Assembly (NCBI GenBank): GCA_020425835.1
Contig: JAGQRC010000246.1
Span: forward strand, 1-6,091
Direction: 5' to 3'
From: Planctomycetota bacterium
GTDB lineage: Bacteria > Planctomycetota > UBA8108 > UBA1146 > JAJFFE01
DNA length: 6,091 nt
A program made the translations under genes and the position numbers. This document shows, in pieces, positions 1 through 5,928 of this stretch. Numbering within the stretch: the stretch's first letter is position 1; each line of letters begins with the position of its first letter. Under the pieces are notes generated by a model. The model was given only the letters and a program-made list of their open reading frames with translations. It had not been told where the DNA came from and searched no databases.

Positions 1-645
1 GGTCGCGTCGGTGACCAGGAAGTTCCCGTTGGTGTTGTCGTGGGGATCGTGACACGAGGTGCACTGGACCTCACCCCAGTCGTCGAGCCGGATCTGGGGG
101 GGCAGATCGGGGCGCGACACGAACTCGGGGTTCGACCCGGACAGCGCGTCCTGGTAGACGAAGCTGATCGGGTGATCGTCGGACAGATCGGTGCCGAGGT
201 TCCCGTCGCCGATCAGCGTGGTCACGCCGCCAGTCATGGAGATGGGCGTCGGAGAGCTCAGGACGGAGCCGAGCGCGATCGTTCCGTCGTGGCACGAGAG
301 GCAGAGCTTCGAGCTCCCCGTCGGCTGCCCGACGTTCGCGGTCAGCGAGGGGCTCGAGTAGATCTGGTAGGTCGCCGTCGGCATGGCGCGGTTCCAGAGC
401 GGGGAGTTCGGGACCGAGTTGTGCGGCGTGTGGCAGAACACGCAGATTCGGGATTCGGTCGTCGCTCGGATCGTGCCCGGACCACTCGTCGAGAGGTTGT
501 GGACCGTGTTCTTGACGCGCATCGCCGGAACCTGCGCGAGCGTCATCGACGCCGCGCACAAGGACAGCGCCAACCAGACCGCCGCGGTCCGTCGACACTT
601 CTCGATCAACGCGAGGGCCGGCTCGCTTCGGCCATCACGACGCAT
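1..645 (-). CDS. OmcE-like multiheme c-type cytochrome, 3' end cut by window edge
   Basis: This is a secreted multiheme cytochrome c, open at the left edge, with 215 codons visible from ATG 645-643. It starts with an Arg-rich segment and a hydrophobic stretch (about residues 21-37, possible cleavage after Ala37), so Sec export is likely. Heme sites seen are CVFCH (68-72), CLSCH (115-119) and CTSCH (195-199). Candidate distal ligands are His49 (TVHNLS), His75 (CHTPH), His158 (SDDHPIS) and His202 (CHDPH). Four distal histidines imply four hemes; the fourth CxxCH should lie just beyond the edge. The motif order (VHNLS, CVFCHTPHN, PLWNR, SKLCLSCHDG, NLGTDLSDDHP, CTSCHDPHDNT) matches OmcE, the tetraheme Geobacter nanowire cytochrome, as I recall its sequence; no alignment was run. 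The start is fixed by GGAGGT five bases upstream and overlaps the NHL gene by 11 bp. Other possibility: a non-polymerising relative of the same cytochrome family. Confidence 0.85.
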   Translation of the reverse strand, partial: MRRDGRSEPALALIEKCRRTAAVWLALSLCAASMTLAQVPAMRVKNTVHNLSTSGPGTIRATTESRICVFCHTPHNSVPNSPLWNRAMPTATYQIYSSPSLTANVGQPTGSSKLCLSCHDGTIALGSVLSSPTPISMTGGVTTLIGDGNLGTDLSDDHPISFVYQDALSGSNPEFVSRPDLPPQIRLDDWGEVQCTSCHDPHDNTNGNFLVTDAT

Positions 646-1756
646 CGGCCACCTCCAGTAGTTCGAACACCTGCACGCGACGGTTGTACGTGTCTCCGAC
701 CCAGATTCGCCCATCGGGCGTGATCCAGATCCCCTTGGGCAACCAGAACTCCCCGGCATCGTGTCCCTCGTGACCGAAGCCCAAGAGTATCCTACCGTCA
801 CGATCGAAGATCTGGACGTTCTCGAACCGCGCGTCGACGACGAACAAACGGCCCGCCGAATCGATCGCCACGTCACGCGGCTGAGCGAAGTCCCCGGGGC
901 CGTCGCCGTTGCGGCCGTAGCTCCGCAACGGCGCCCCGTTCCTATCGAGCTCTTGGACTCGGAAGTTGAGGCTGTCCGTCACGAATAGGTGCTCGTTCTC
1001 GTCGCAGGCGATGTGAAGCGGGAAGTTGAACTGTCCCGGCGCGCCGCCGCGTCCCCCGAGGCTCGGTCCGGGTGAACCGTCGCCCTCGACGACTCGAACC
1101 GCGTGCGCCAGCACATCGACGATGTACGTTCGGCCCGTTCTCGGGCCGATGGCGAGACCCACCGGTCTCTGGAGCTCCAACTCGGCGGGAGAGACGCGCC
1201 GTACCGAGCCGTTGCGATCGAGCCAGACCACGCGACCGAGCTCGGCATCGCTGACGACCACCTCGCCCGACGGTGAGATCGCGACGTCGACAGGATTGCG
1301 GAACGACATCCCGTCGCCCGCATCGGTCCACCGAGCGTGAGCGCGACCGTCGAGGTCGAAGTGATGCACACAGTGCTGCTCTGGATCGGCAATGAAGAGC
1401 TGATCTCCGTCCGCGACCGCCAAGCCGTACGGCCCCTCGAGTCTCGCGGGCTCGGGGGCGCCGGCGAACCAGCGCCAGAGGTGGGTCCAGAATCCGACGG
1501 GGGCCCGGAGATCATCGCTGCTGGCGAGGGAGCCGACATACCGCACGCGCGGGGGACCCGCGTCCGGCCAGACGATGGGCGGATCGACGGGATCGAAGAT
1601 CGGCGATGGTGTGCCTGCACAGCCCGCGGACAACAGGAGCGCCAGGAGCGACCACGCTCGCGCGAAACGTGCTCGTCGGCGCGAGTTCGTGCCGGTCCGT
1701 GCAACGGTGTCGACGTTCGAAGGGAAGCGGGCTCGAGTCGAAGTCTGGGAGTGCAT
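635..1756 (-). CDS. NHL-repeat six-bladed beta-propeller lipoprotein (second NHL gene of the cluster)
   Basis: This is a 373-residue predicted lipoprotein with a single NHL beta-propeller. A long Arg-rich N-terminus and a hydrophobic stretch end in a lipobox-like LSAGC, lipid Cys46. Six NHL-type blades follow at about residues 107-137, 152-183, 195-227, 243-274, 290-321 and 337-366, each with the P-x-x-(V/I)-A...G...(F/V)(V/I)-x-D...V...D-x-x-G pattern. There are no catalytic or heme motifs, so a scaffold or protein-binding role is inferred. It is paralogous to the NHL lipoprotein at 4527-5795, sharing PP-R-(V/I) after the signal and GRNGDxPGDF in the fifth blade. A GAGG four bases before ATG supports the start. 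It begins 6 bp after the barrel gene and overlaps the cytochrome start by 11 bp. The side of the outer membrane on which it sits cannot be told. Confidence 0.9.
   Translation of the reverse strand: MHSQTSTRARFPSNVDTVARTGTNSRRRARFARAWSLLALLLSAGCAGTPSPIFDPVDPPIVWPDAGPPRVRYVGSLASSDDLRAPVGFWTHLWRWFAGAPEPARLEGPYGLAVADGDQLFIADPEQHCVHHFDLDGRAHARWTDAGDGMSFRNPVDVAISPSGEVVVSDAELGRVVWLDRNGSVRRVSPAELELQRPVGLAIGPRTGRTYIVDVLAHAVRVVEGDGSPGPSLGGRGGAPGQFNFPLHIACDENEHLFVTDSLNFRVQELDRNGAPLRSYGRNGDGPGDFAQPRDVAIDSAGRLFVVDARFENVQIFDRDGRILLGFGHEGHDAGEFWLPKGIWITPDGRIWVGDTYNRRVQVFELLEVADAS
651..656 (-). promoter_or_regulatory. Ribosome binding site of the left-edge cytochrome
   Basis: The minus strand reads GGAGGT, a full Shine-Dalgarno match, five bases before ATG 645-643. 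It lies inside the last codons of the upstream NHL gene. It decides the cytochrome start and suggests strong initiation, stronger than at the other genes of the cluster. Confidence 0.75.
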
Positions 1757-1760
1757 GAAT

Positions 1761-1764
1761 CCTC
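1761..1764 (-). promoter_or_regulatory. Ribosome binding site of the second NHL gene, overlapping the barrel stop codon
   Basis: GAGG lies four bases before ATG 1756-1754. It shares bases with the TGA stop of the barrel gene (1765-1763), so ribosomes ending the barrel sit on this site. That arrangement fits translational coupling. Confidence 0.55.
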
Positions 1765-3847
1765 AAGTTCCGAACGCGCTCGATCGAGCCCGAGAGCGCG
1801 CTGATCCGAAGTCCCGGCGAATCAAGAACTCGAAGATCGTACCCTCGAACCGACTGGTTCGGGAACTCGTCAGGCGATGTCGGAACCGCGTCTCGAGACT
1901 GAGCTTCCTCCATTGGTAGTCCGCCGAGAGCTGGACACCGAGTCCGTAGGCGTGCCCGGAGATCGAGTCGTCGTTGTAGTAACCGATGAGCTCGGTGTGG
2001 AAGAACAGCCGGCGGACCGGGCGACCGGTCAACCGCAGGCCGGCTCGCGACTCCCGCAGTCGCCGATCCGGATTGCGAAACTCGGTCTGCGACTGGCTTC
2101 CGTGAACGGCGAAGAGCATCTGGTCCGACTGGAACTGCCACTCGCGTTCCGCTCGAACTCGACCCGCATCGTAGGGTAGCACCGTCGAGTCCAAGGTCTC
2201 GACCTCCGCAGTGAACCGCACGCCGTCGGCGTCGTAGTCGACCCCTCCGAGGACTCCCTTCTCGCGAACTGCCCGGGCACTGGTGGGGGCGTCCGTCTCG
2301 AGCCGCTGATCCTGGTGGCGCAGGCCGACGTAGATGGCCCAGTCGTTGTCGAAATCCTCGCGAATGCGCAAAGTCTGTCGGAGGGTATCGAGCGTCTGGT
2401 CGTTCGGCACGACGAACTGGTAGTCGACGAGCACCGAGCCGCCGGCGGGGATCAACCCCGACGGGACTCGGGTCACCTCGACACGGCCTGCGGTGTCGGT
2501 GGCAACCGTGTAGTCGAGGCCCTCCGTATAGATGACCAGTCCTGCCGTGTCCGTGATTTCGATCGTGTCGACTTCGATGCCGAATTGATCCAGGACGATC
2601 CGATCCAGCCCGAAGGTGGGAAAGCTGAAGGGAGCGTCGAGCACCAGGCCTCCGGTATCTCGCGCGCTCTTGTCGAGTCGTTCGACGTAGACTCCATAGC
2701 CGACGGTCAGACGACCCCACGGGTTCAGCTTGCGATAGTCGAGGGATCCCCGGCCGTAAGGTCTGACGAAGTTCCCGGTGTCGCCGAGCTCCTGCCGGGA
2801 GGCTCCGATCTGGGCGCGGGAGAAGAGGCTCTCGAACAGTTGGTGACTCGTGCCGAGCGCGCCATCCAGAATTCGGGACTCGGTGATGTTCGTGTCGTTG
2901 CGAGTGTAGTTCAGCCTCGCGTCGCTCGTCCATCGCTCCGTGTGGGCGACCGTCAGGATCTCGTCCCAGCGAATGTACTTCCGGTCGAACTCGCCCCGCT
3001 GATCCGATCCGGTCAGACTCGACCTGAGCCCCGAACGTCCGACCTCGTCGAACTCCCAGCGGTGACGAAGCTCGCCGCGGTTCTCGGTGTAGTTTCGATC
3101 GACGAGGTCTCGGTCGACGTCGCGGTACGAGTAGTTGGCCGAGAGATCGGAGTTCTCGAATTGCCGGCTCGCTTGGATCTGGGCGATTCGCTCCCGGAGC
3201 TCGAACGTCGTGATCTGCGCCGCGAACTGCTCTTGTGAGATCTCTCGTTGGACCAGACTCGCGGAGACGGGCCAGTCGTAGACTCTGAGCGATTGCTGGA
3301 CCCCGACGATGTCGCTGGTGCTGCGACTCTCGCTCAGAAGGGTCTGTGGCTGCCGGTCGATCGAGCGGCTGGCGAAGATCCGGGCCGGATAGCTGCGATC
3401 CGGGAAGAAGGAGAGCAGACCGTTGTACTCCTCGAGGGACCCGGTGTCTTGGTCCGCCGGCCCGGTGCCGCGGACGATCTCGTGCACGACGCCCAGCGCG
3501 GCGGCGAGGTCGTAGAGCAGGAACGACCGGCTGTACACCGAGCCGCTCGTGTGGACACCGACCGTGCCTTGGTACTCCTCCTCGCGGCTCTCGAGATTGC
3601 TCTGTCGTTGGAGATCGCGCTCGAACTCGTATCGCCCCTCGACGAACCCACCGACTTCGTCGACGCGGACCGCTTGCTCCGACCCCGTGTTGGATCCGAA
3701 GGACACCGCGCCGGGCGGAAGCGCACGTCGAGACGGCGATCCGCAGCCGACCAACCCCACGATGAGCCCGAGCACGACACAGGTCGACGCGGCCGAGGCT
3801 CGACGTGCGGTGCGCCGGCGATCGTGGGGGAGGCTACTGCTGCTCAT
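1763..3847 (-). CDS. Outer-membrane beta-barrel (porin-like) protein with inserted Ig-like segment
   Basis: This is a 694-residue protein and probably the outer-membrane component of the cluster. After an Arg-rich N-terminus and a hydrophobic stretch (about 22-34) comes Cys35 in GLVGC, a possible lipobox. From about residue 100 to 680 it shows alternating polar/hydrophobic strands with Arg/Asp/Tyr-rich turns, as in large barrels. Residues 669-680 (ending IRRDF) look like a closing strand with terminal aromatic, followed by an unusual 14-residue Ser/Arg-rich tail. Residues about 402-480 break the barrel pattern and look like an Ig-like domain (ITDTAGLVIYTEGLDYTV, then a VLVDYQF strand). No CxxCH is present. 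Length is close to MtrB-type porins, but I see no residue-level identity with them. I chose ATG 3847, not the in-frame ATG 3931, because it places the signal sequence near the N-terminus. It overlaps the pentaheme gene by 14 bp and lacks a clear Shine-Dalgarno, so coupling is likely. Confidence 0.8.
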   Translation of the reverse strand: MSSSSLPHDRRRTARRASAASTCVVLGLIVGLVGCGSPSRRALPPGAVSFGSNTGSEQAVRVDEVGGFVEGRYEFERDLQRQSNLESREEEYQGTVGVHTSGSVYSRSFLLYDLAAALGVVHEIVRGTGPADQDTGSLEEYNGLLSFFPDRSYPARIFASRSIDRQPQTLLSESRSTSDIVGVQQSLRVYDWPVSASLVQREISQEQFAAQITTFELRERIAQIQASRQFENSDLSANYSYRDVDRDLVDRNYTENRGELRHRWEFDEVGRSGLRSSLTGSDQRGEFDRKYIRWDEILTVAHTERWTSDARLNYTRNDTNITESRILDGALGTSHQLFESLFSRAQIGASRQELGDTGNFVRPYGRGSLDYRKLNPWGRLTVGYGVYVERLDKSARDTGGLVLDAPFSFPTFGLDRIVLDQFGIEVDTIEITDTAGLVIYTEGLDYTVATDTAGRVEVTRVPSGLIPAGGSVLVDYQFVVPNDQTLDTLRQTLRIREDFDNDWAIYVGLRHQDQRLETDAPTSARAVREKGVLGGVDYDADGVRFTAEVETLDSTVLPYDAGRVRAEREWQFQSDQMLFAVHGSQSQTEFRNPDRRLRESRAGLRLTGRPVRRLFFHTELIGYYNDDSISGHAYGLGVQLSADYQWRKLSLETRFRHRLTSSRTSRFEGTIFEFLIRRDFGSARSRARSSAFGT
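2408..2644 (-). other. Ig-like segment inserted in the beta-barrel protein
   Basis: Residues 402-480 of the barrel protein have long runs of alternating Val/Ile/Leu with Thr, Asp-Thr-Ala-Gly turns and a closing VLVDYQFVV strand. The flanking barrel strands are rich in Arg, Tyr and Asp instead. This looks like a small soluble beta-sandwich placed between strands, in the periplasm or at the surface. The boundaries are estimated by eye. Confidence 0.45.
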
Positions 3848-4490
3848 TCGAAGCGGGGTCTGGCGGAAGGTCGGGGCGCACCAGGAACCGATCGCCGGCG
3901 TGTGGATCGTGGCAGGGCAGGCACGCCCCATCCTTCACTTCGGGATGGTCGTCACGGAACCACAGGGTCTGATCGGTGTGACAGAACGCGCAGAGCTCAG
4001 GCTCGTCGCGGACGAGAAGGTGGTCGATCTGGGATTCGTGAGGGTCGTGACACAGAAGGCACTGTCCCGCTGCCGCGGGGCCGTGCTGACGTTCGGACGA
4101 GTCGAGCTTGGCATAGAACTCGTCGTGACACTGCTCGCAGAGCGGGCCCGCGGGGCCCGTGATCAGGAAGCTCTGTTCCTGCGCGTGGCACTTCCGGCAT
4201 TGCTTCTCGAGATACGGCTTGTGGATCGGCCAGTTGACGACGGACGCGCCGCTGAACTCGTCGCGAATGAACTGGGGGCTGATCACGGGCTTCTGTTGAA
4301 CGGGCGTCTCGCCGGGACGCGGAACACCGTCGAAGAAGAAGCTCAGGATCCGATAGTGGCGCTCTGTGTTGCAAGCGATCGTGAGGACGACCAGGGTGAC
4401 GGCGAGGACCTTCAGGAGACGGCCGCCCGATCGGCGCACCGTCGGCGAACACCCGACGAACGCGTTGTCCCGCCATTCCCTCATGGTCAC
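3834..4490 (-). CDS. Pentaheme c-type cytochrome, probable lipoprotein (doubled-CxxCH type)
   Basis: This is a 218-residue cytochrome with five heme sites: CRKCH (98-102), CEQCH (118-122), CLLCH (144-148), CAFCH (167-171) and CLPCH (190-194). Candidate distal ligands include His90, His136, His151, His157, His182 and His197, enough for bis-His ligation of all five. The CLLCHDPH and CLPCHDPH units are typical of doubled-CxxCH proteins. A hydrophobic stretch (about 26-39) ends in LTIAC (Cys40), a tolerable lipobox. Just after it lies HYRILSFFFDGVP, which I recall from related cytochromes of electron-transfer clusters. Its likely role is to carry electrons in the periplasm to the barrel, or through it. 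The GTG start at 4490 has GAGG five bases upstream; ATG 4484 is the alternative. It lies 36 bp after the first NHL gene and overlaps the barrel start by 14 bp. Confidence 0.9.
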   Translation of the reverse strand: MTMREWRDNAFVGCSPTVRRSGGRLLKVLAVTLVVLTIACNTERHYRILSFFFDGVPRPGETPVQQKPVISPQFIRDEFSGASVVNWPIHKPYLEKQCRKCHAQEQSFLITGPAGPLCEQCHDEFYAKLDSSERQHGPAAAGQCLLCHDPHESQIDHLLVRDEPELCAFCHTDQTLWFRDDHPEVKDGACLPCHDPHAGDRFLVRPDLPPDPASNEQQ

Positions 4491-4495
4491 AAGAA

Positions 4496-4499
4496 CCTC
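4496..4499 (-). promoter_or_regulatory. Ribosome binding site favouring the GTG start of the pentaheme cytochrome
   Basis: GAGG (within TGAGGT) lies five bases before GTG 4490-4488 and eleven before ATG 4484-4482. The spacing favours the GTG start, which adds two residues. Confidence 0.45.
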
Positions 4500-4526
4500 A
4501 CGGACCTGGTTCCGGCGATCGCGATG

Positions 4527-5795
4527 TCAGTCGCCCGACTCGGGGAGAACGCCTTGGAGTTTGGGTTGGGTGACGTTGGGAGGGAAGACAGGCAGTTTCC
4601 ATTCCACGTCATCGTTCTCGTCGAGAAGTTTCAGTTCCGTCATGGCAGGGTACTCGAATCCTCGCCGCTTGCCGAACGCGTAGACGCCGATGCGACAGGT
4701 GCGGCTCAGCTGGTTGGCGACGTAGACGAGATACTCCGCCTCGAAGTCGTCCGCGATCTGATCGCGGAAGAGCTCGACGTTCTCGTAGTCGATCCAGATT
4801 CCGGCCGGAAGGTCCATCGGGCCGACCTCCACGGTGTGCCCTCCGAAAGCGAACAGCGGGGTCCCCGCGTTGTCGAAGACTTGGACCACTTGGAACGCGG
4901 CGTCCACGACGTAGATCAATCCGTCACGGTCGACCGCGACTCCCTTGATCTTGTGAAAGTCCCCGGGGCGGTCGCCGTTGCGGCCGAACTCGGCCAGCAC
5001 TCGACCCTCTCGGTCGATCTTCAGGATCCGATAGTTGTTCGTGTCGGCGACATAGAGGTTGCCCAGGCGATCGATGGACATGTGGGTCGCGAAGCTGAAG
5101 CCATCGTGGCCGTAGCCGTTCTGCCCGATCCGGCGAACGACGGCACCGGTATTGAGATCGACGACGGCGATCTGATCCCGGCGATGCTGGAGGTTCTCGT
5201 CCTCGGGATCCGGGTCATCCGTGATGTCGAGAACGAACAACTCATCGCCGTGAACGACGCTGGCGACCGGCGTGTACTCCTCGTCTCCGTAGCTTCGAAT
5301 GAAGGCGTCGTCGGGCCCGAACATGACGACTTGTCGGCGGAGTTTGTCGCTGACGAACTTGTTGCCAGCCTCGTCGACGAAGATGTGGATCGGCTTTCGG
5401 AGGTAGCCTCCACCGCGGGTCTTGCCCAGGAGGTAGAAGCCCCTCTGTGCGAGCTGGAAGACCGCGAGCCCCTGTGCCCCGAAGGAGTCCGTCACGTAGA
5501 CACGGTCCTTGTCGCTGGCCACCGCGAACGGCTTTTCGACGACGTAGTCCTCGCCCTCCTCGCGACCGGCGAGAAAGCTGACTACGCTCGAGCGCTTCGG
5601 GACGATGTCGATCGAACCGTTGAGGCCGCGAAGGAACTGGATCCGCGGCGGGTCGCTCTTGTCGCGCGGGAAGAACGCGGCGTCCGAGATCCCGGCGTCA
5701 GGGGTGTTCGAGCAGGCGAGGACGAGAGCGACGGGGAGTAGGGCCAAACCGCGCATGACTCCAACGCGGAGGGCGACGAGCGATCGGAATCTCAT
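4527..5795 (-). CDS. NHL-repeat six-bladed beta-propeller lipoprotein (first gene of the cluster)
   Basis: This is a 422-residue predicted lipoprotein. The hydrophobic segment around residues 17-27 ends in VLAC (Cys28), a good lipobox. Six propeller blades can be traced at about residues 87-117, 133-159, 173-213, 235-262, 280-311 and 326-373. The third and sixth carry acidic insertions (ITDDPDPEDE; about 337-352). A 49-residue tail after the propeller has no counterpart in the NHL protein at 635-1756, its paralogue in the same cluster. No heme or catalytic motif is present; a scaffold, docking or assembly role is inferred. The start is uncertain: ATG 5795 has only a weak AGAGAG upstream, while ATG 5756 (residue 14) has GGAG only two bases away. 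Both keep the lipobox. It is the first gene after the terminator at 5855-5886, so its promoter should lie between the two or further upstream. Confidence 0.88.
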   Translation of the reverse strand: MRFRSLVALRVGVMRGLALLPVALVLACSNTPDAGISDAAFFPRDKSDPPRIQFLRGLNGSIDIVPKRSSVVSFLAGREEGEDYVVEKPFAVASDKDRVYVTDSFGAQGLAVFQLAQRGFYLLGKTRGGGYLRKPIHIFVDEAGNKFVSDKLRRQVVMFGPDDAFIRSYGDEEYTPVASVVHGDELFVLDITDDPDPEDENLQHRRDQIAVVDLNTGAVVRRIGQNGYGHDGFSFATHMSIDRLGNLYVADTNNYRILKIDREGRVLAEFGRNGDRPGDFHKIKGVAVDRDGLIYVVDAAFQVVQVFDNAGTPLFAFGGHTVEVGPMDLPAGIWIDYENVELFRDQIADDFEAEYLVYVANQLSRTCRIGVYAFGKRRGFEYPAMTELKLLDENDDVEWKLPVFPPNVTQPKLQGVLPESGD

Positions 5796-5854
5796 GGGGG
5801 CGGTCTCTCTGAACGGGCTGACGGTGGGCGGCCGGTCCGGAGGGCTAAGATCTC
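5796..5854 (-). promoter_or_regulatory. Short leader of the five-gene cluster; presumed promoter area
   Basis: Only about 59 bp separate the terminator T-run from ATG 5795. I see no convincing -35/-10 pair, no sigma-54 element and no operator-like palindrome. The place is inferred from position alone. The promoter may overlap the terminator, or the cluster may depend on read-through from the upstream cytochrome gene. Confidence 0.25.
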
Positions 5855-5886
5855 AAAAAAAAGGCCCCGCGCCTACGCGGGGCCTT
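5855..5886 (-). terminator. Intrinsic terminator after the right-edge cytochrome gene
   Basis: A perfect 11-bp stem (5861-5871 pairing with 5876-5886, core GGCCCCGCG) closes a four-base loop (5872-5875). On the minus strand the hairpin is followed by eight T's (5862-5855). It begins 42 bases after the stop codon at 5929, so it ends the transcript of the right-edge cytochrome. There is no T-run on the plus-strand side, so it works in one direction. Confidence 0.9.
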
Positions 5887-5928
5887 CGATTCCTGGGTCG
5901 ATCGAGGAGTCAGGCGGGACGCAGCTCG

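Noticed and set aside
71..598. 175-codon minus-strand frame at the left edge
   Set aside because: It lies in a different frame from the cytochrome, which shows three CxxCH sites, a signal sequence and a full Shine-Dalgarno.
1512..2933. 473-codon minus-strand frame overlapping the barrel gene in another frame
   Set aside because: The translation is Arg/Ser/Pro-rich and without any pattern. The barrel frame has signal sequence, strands and correct junctions.
2315..3238. 307-codon plus-strand frame opposite the barrel gene
   Set aside because: It has low-complexity Val/Asp/Glu-rich translation, no signal or motif, and is a shadow of the barrel codon pattern.
3848..3931. Upstream in-frame start at 3931 for the barrel protein
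   Set aside because: It would add 28 polar residues before the signal sequence and extend the overlap with the pentaheme gene to about 98 bp.
1763..4490. Reading the pentaheme and barrel pair as a classical MtrAB conduit
   Set aside because: There are five hemes where about ten are expected, the barrel has an inserted domain, and no outer decaheme MtrC-like protein is in view. The partners fit an OmcE-type cluster better.
3549..5741. Long 730-codon open frame on the plus strand, opposite the NHL, pentaheme and barrel genes
   Set aside because: It is antisense to three genes with clear protein families, crosses their boundaries, and its translation is Val/Asp/Glu/Arg-rich with no domain. High GC leaves antisense frames open.
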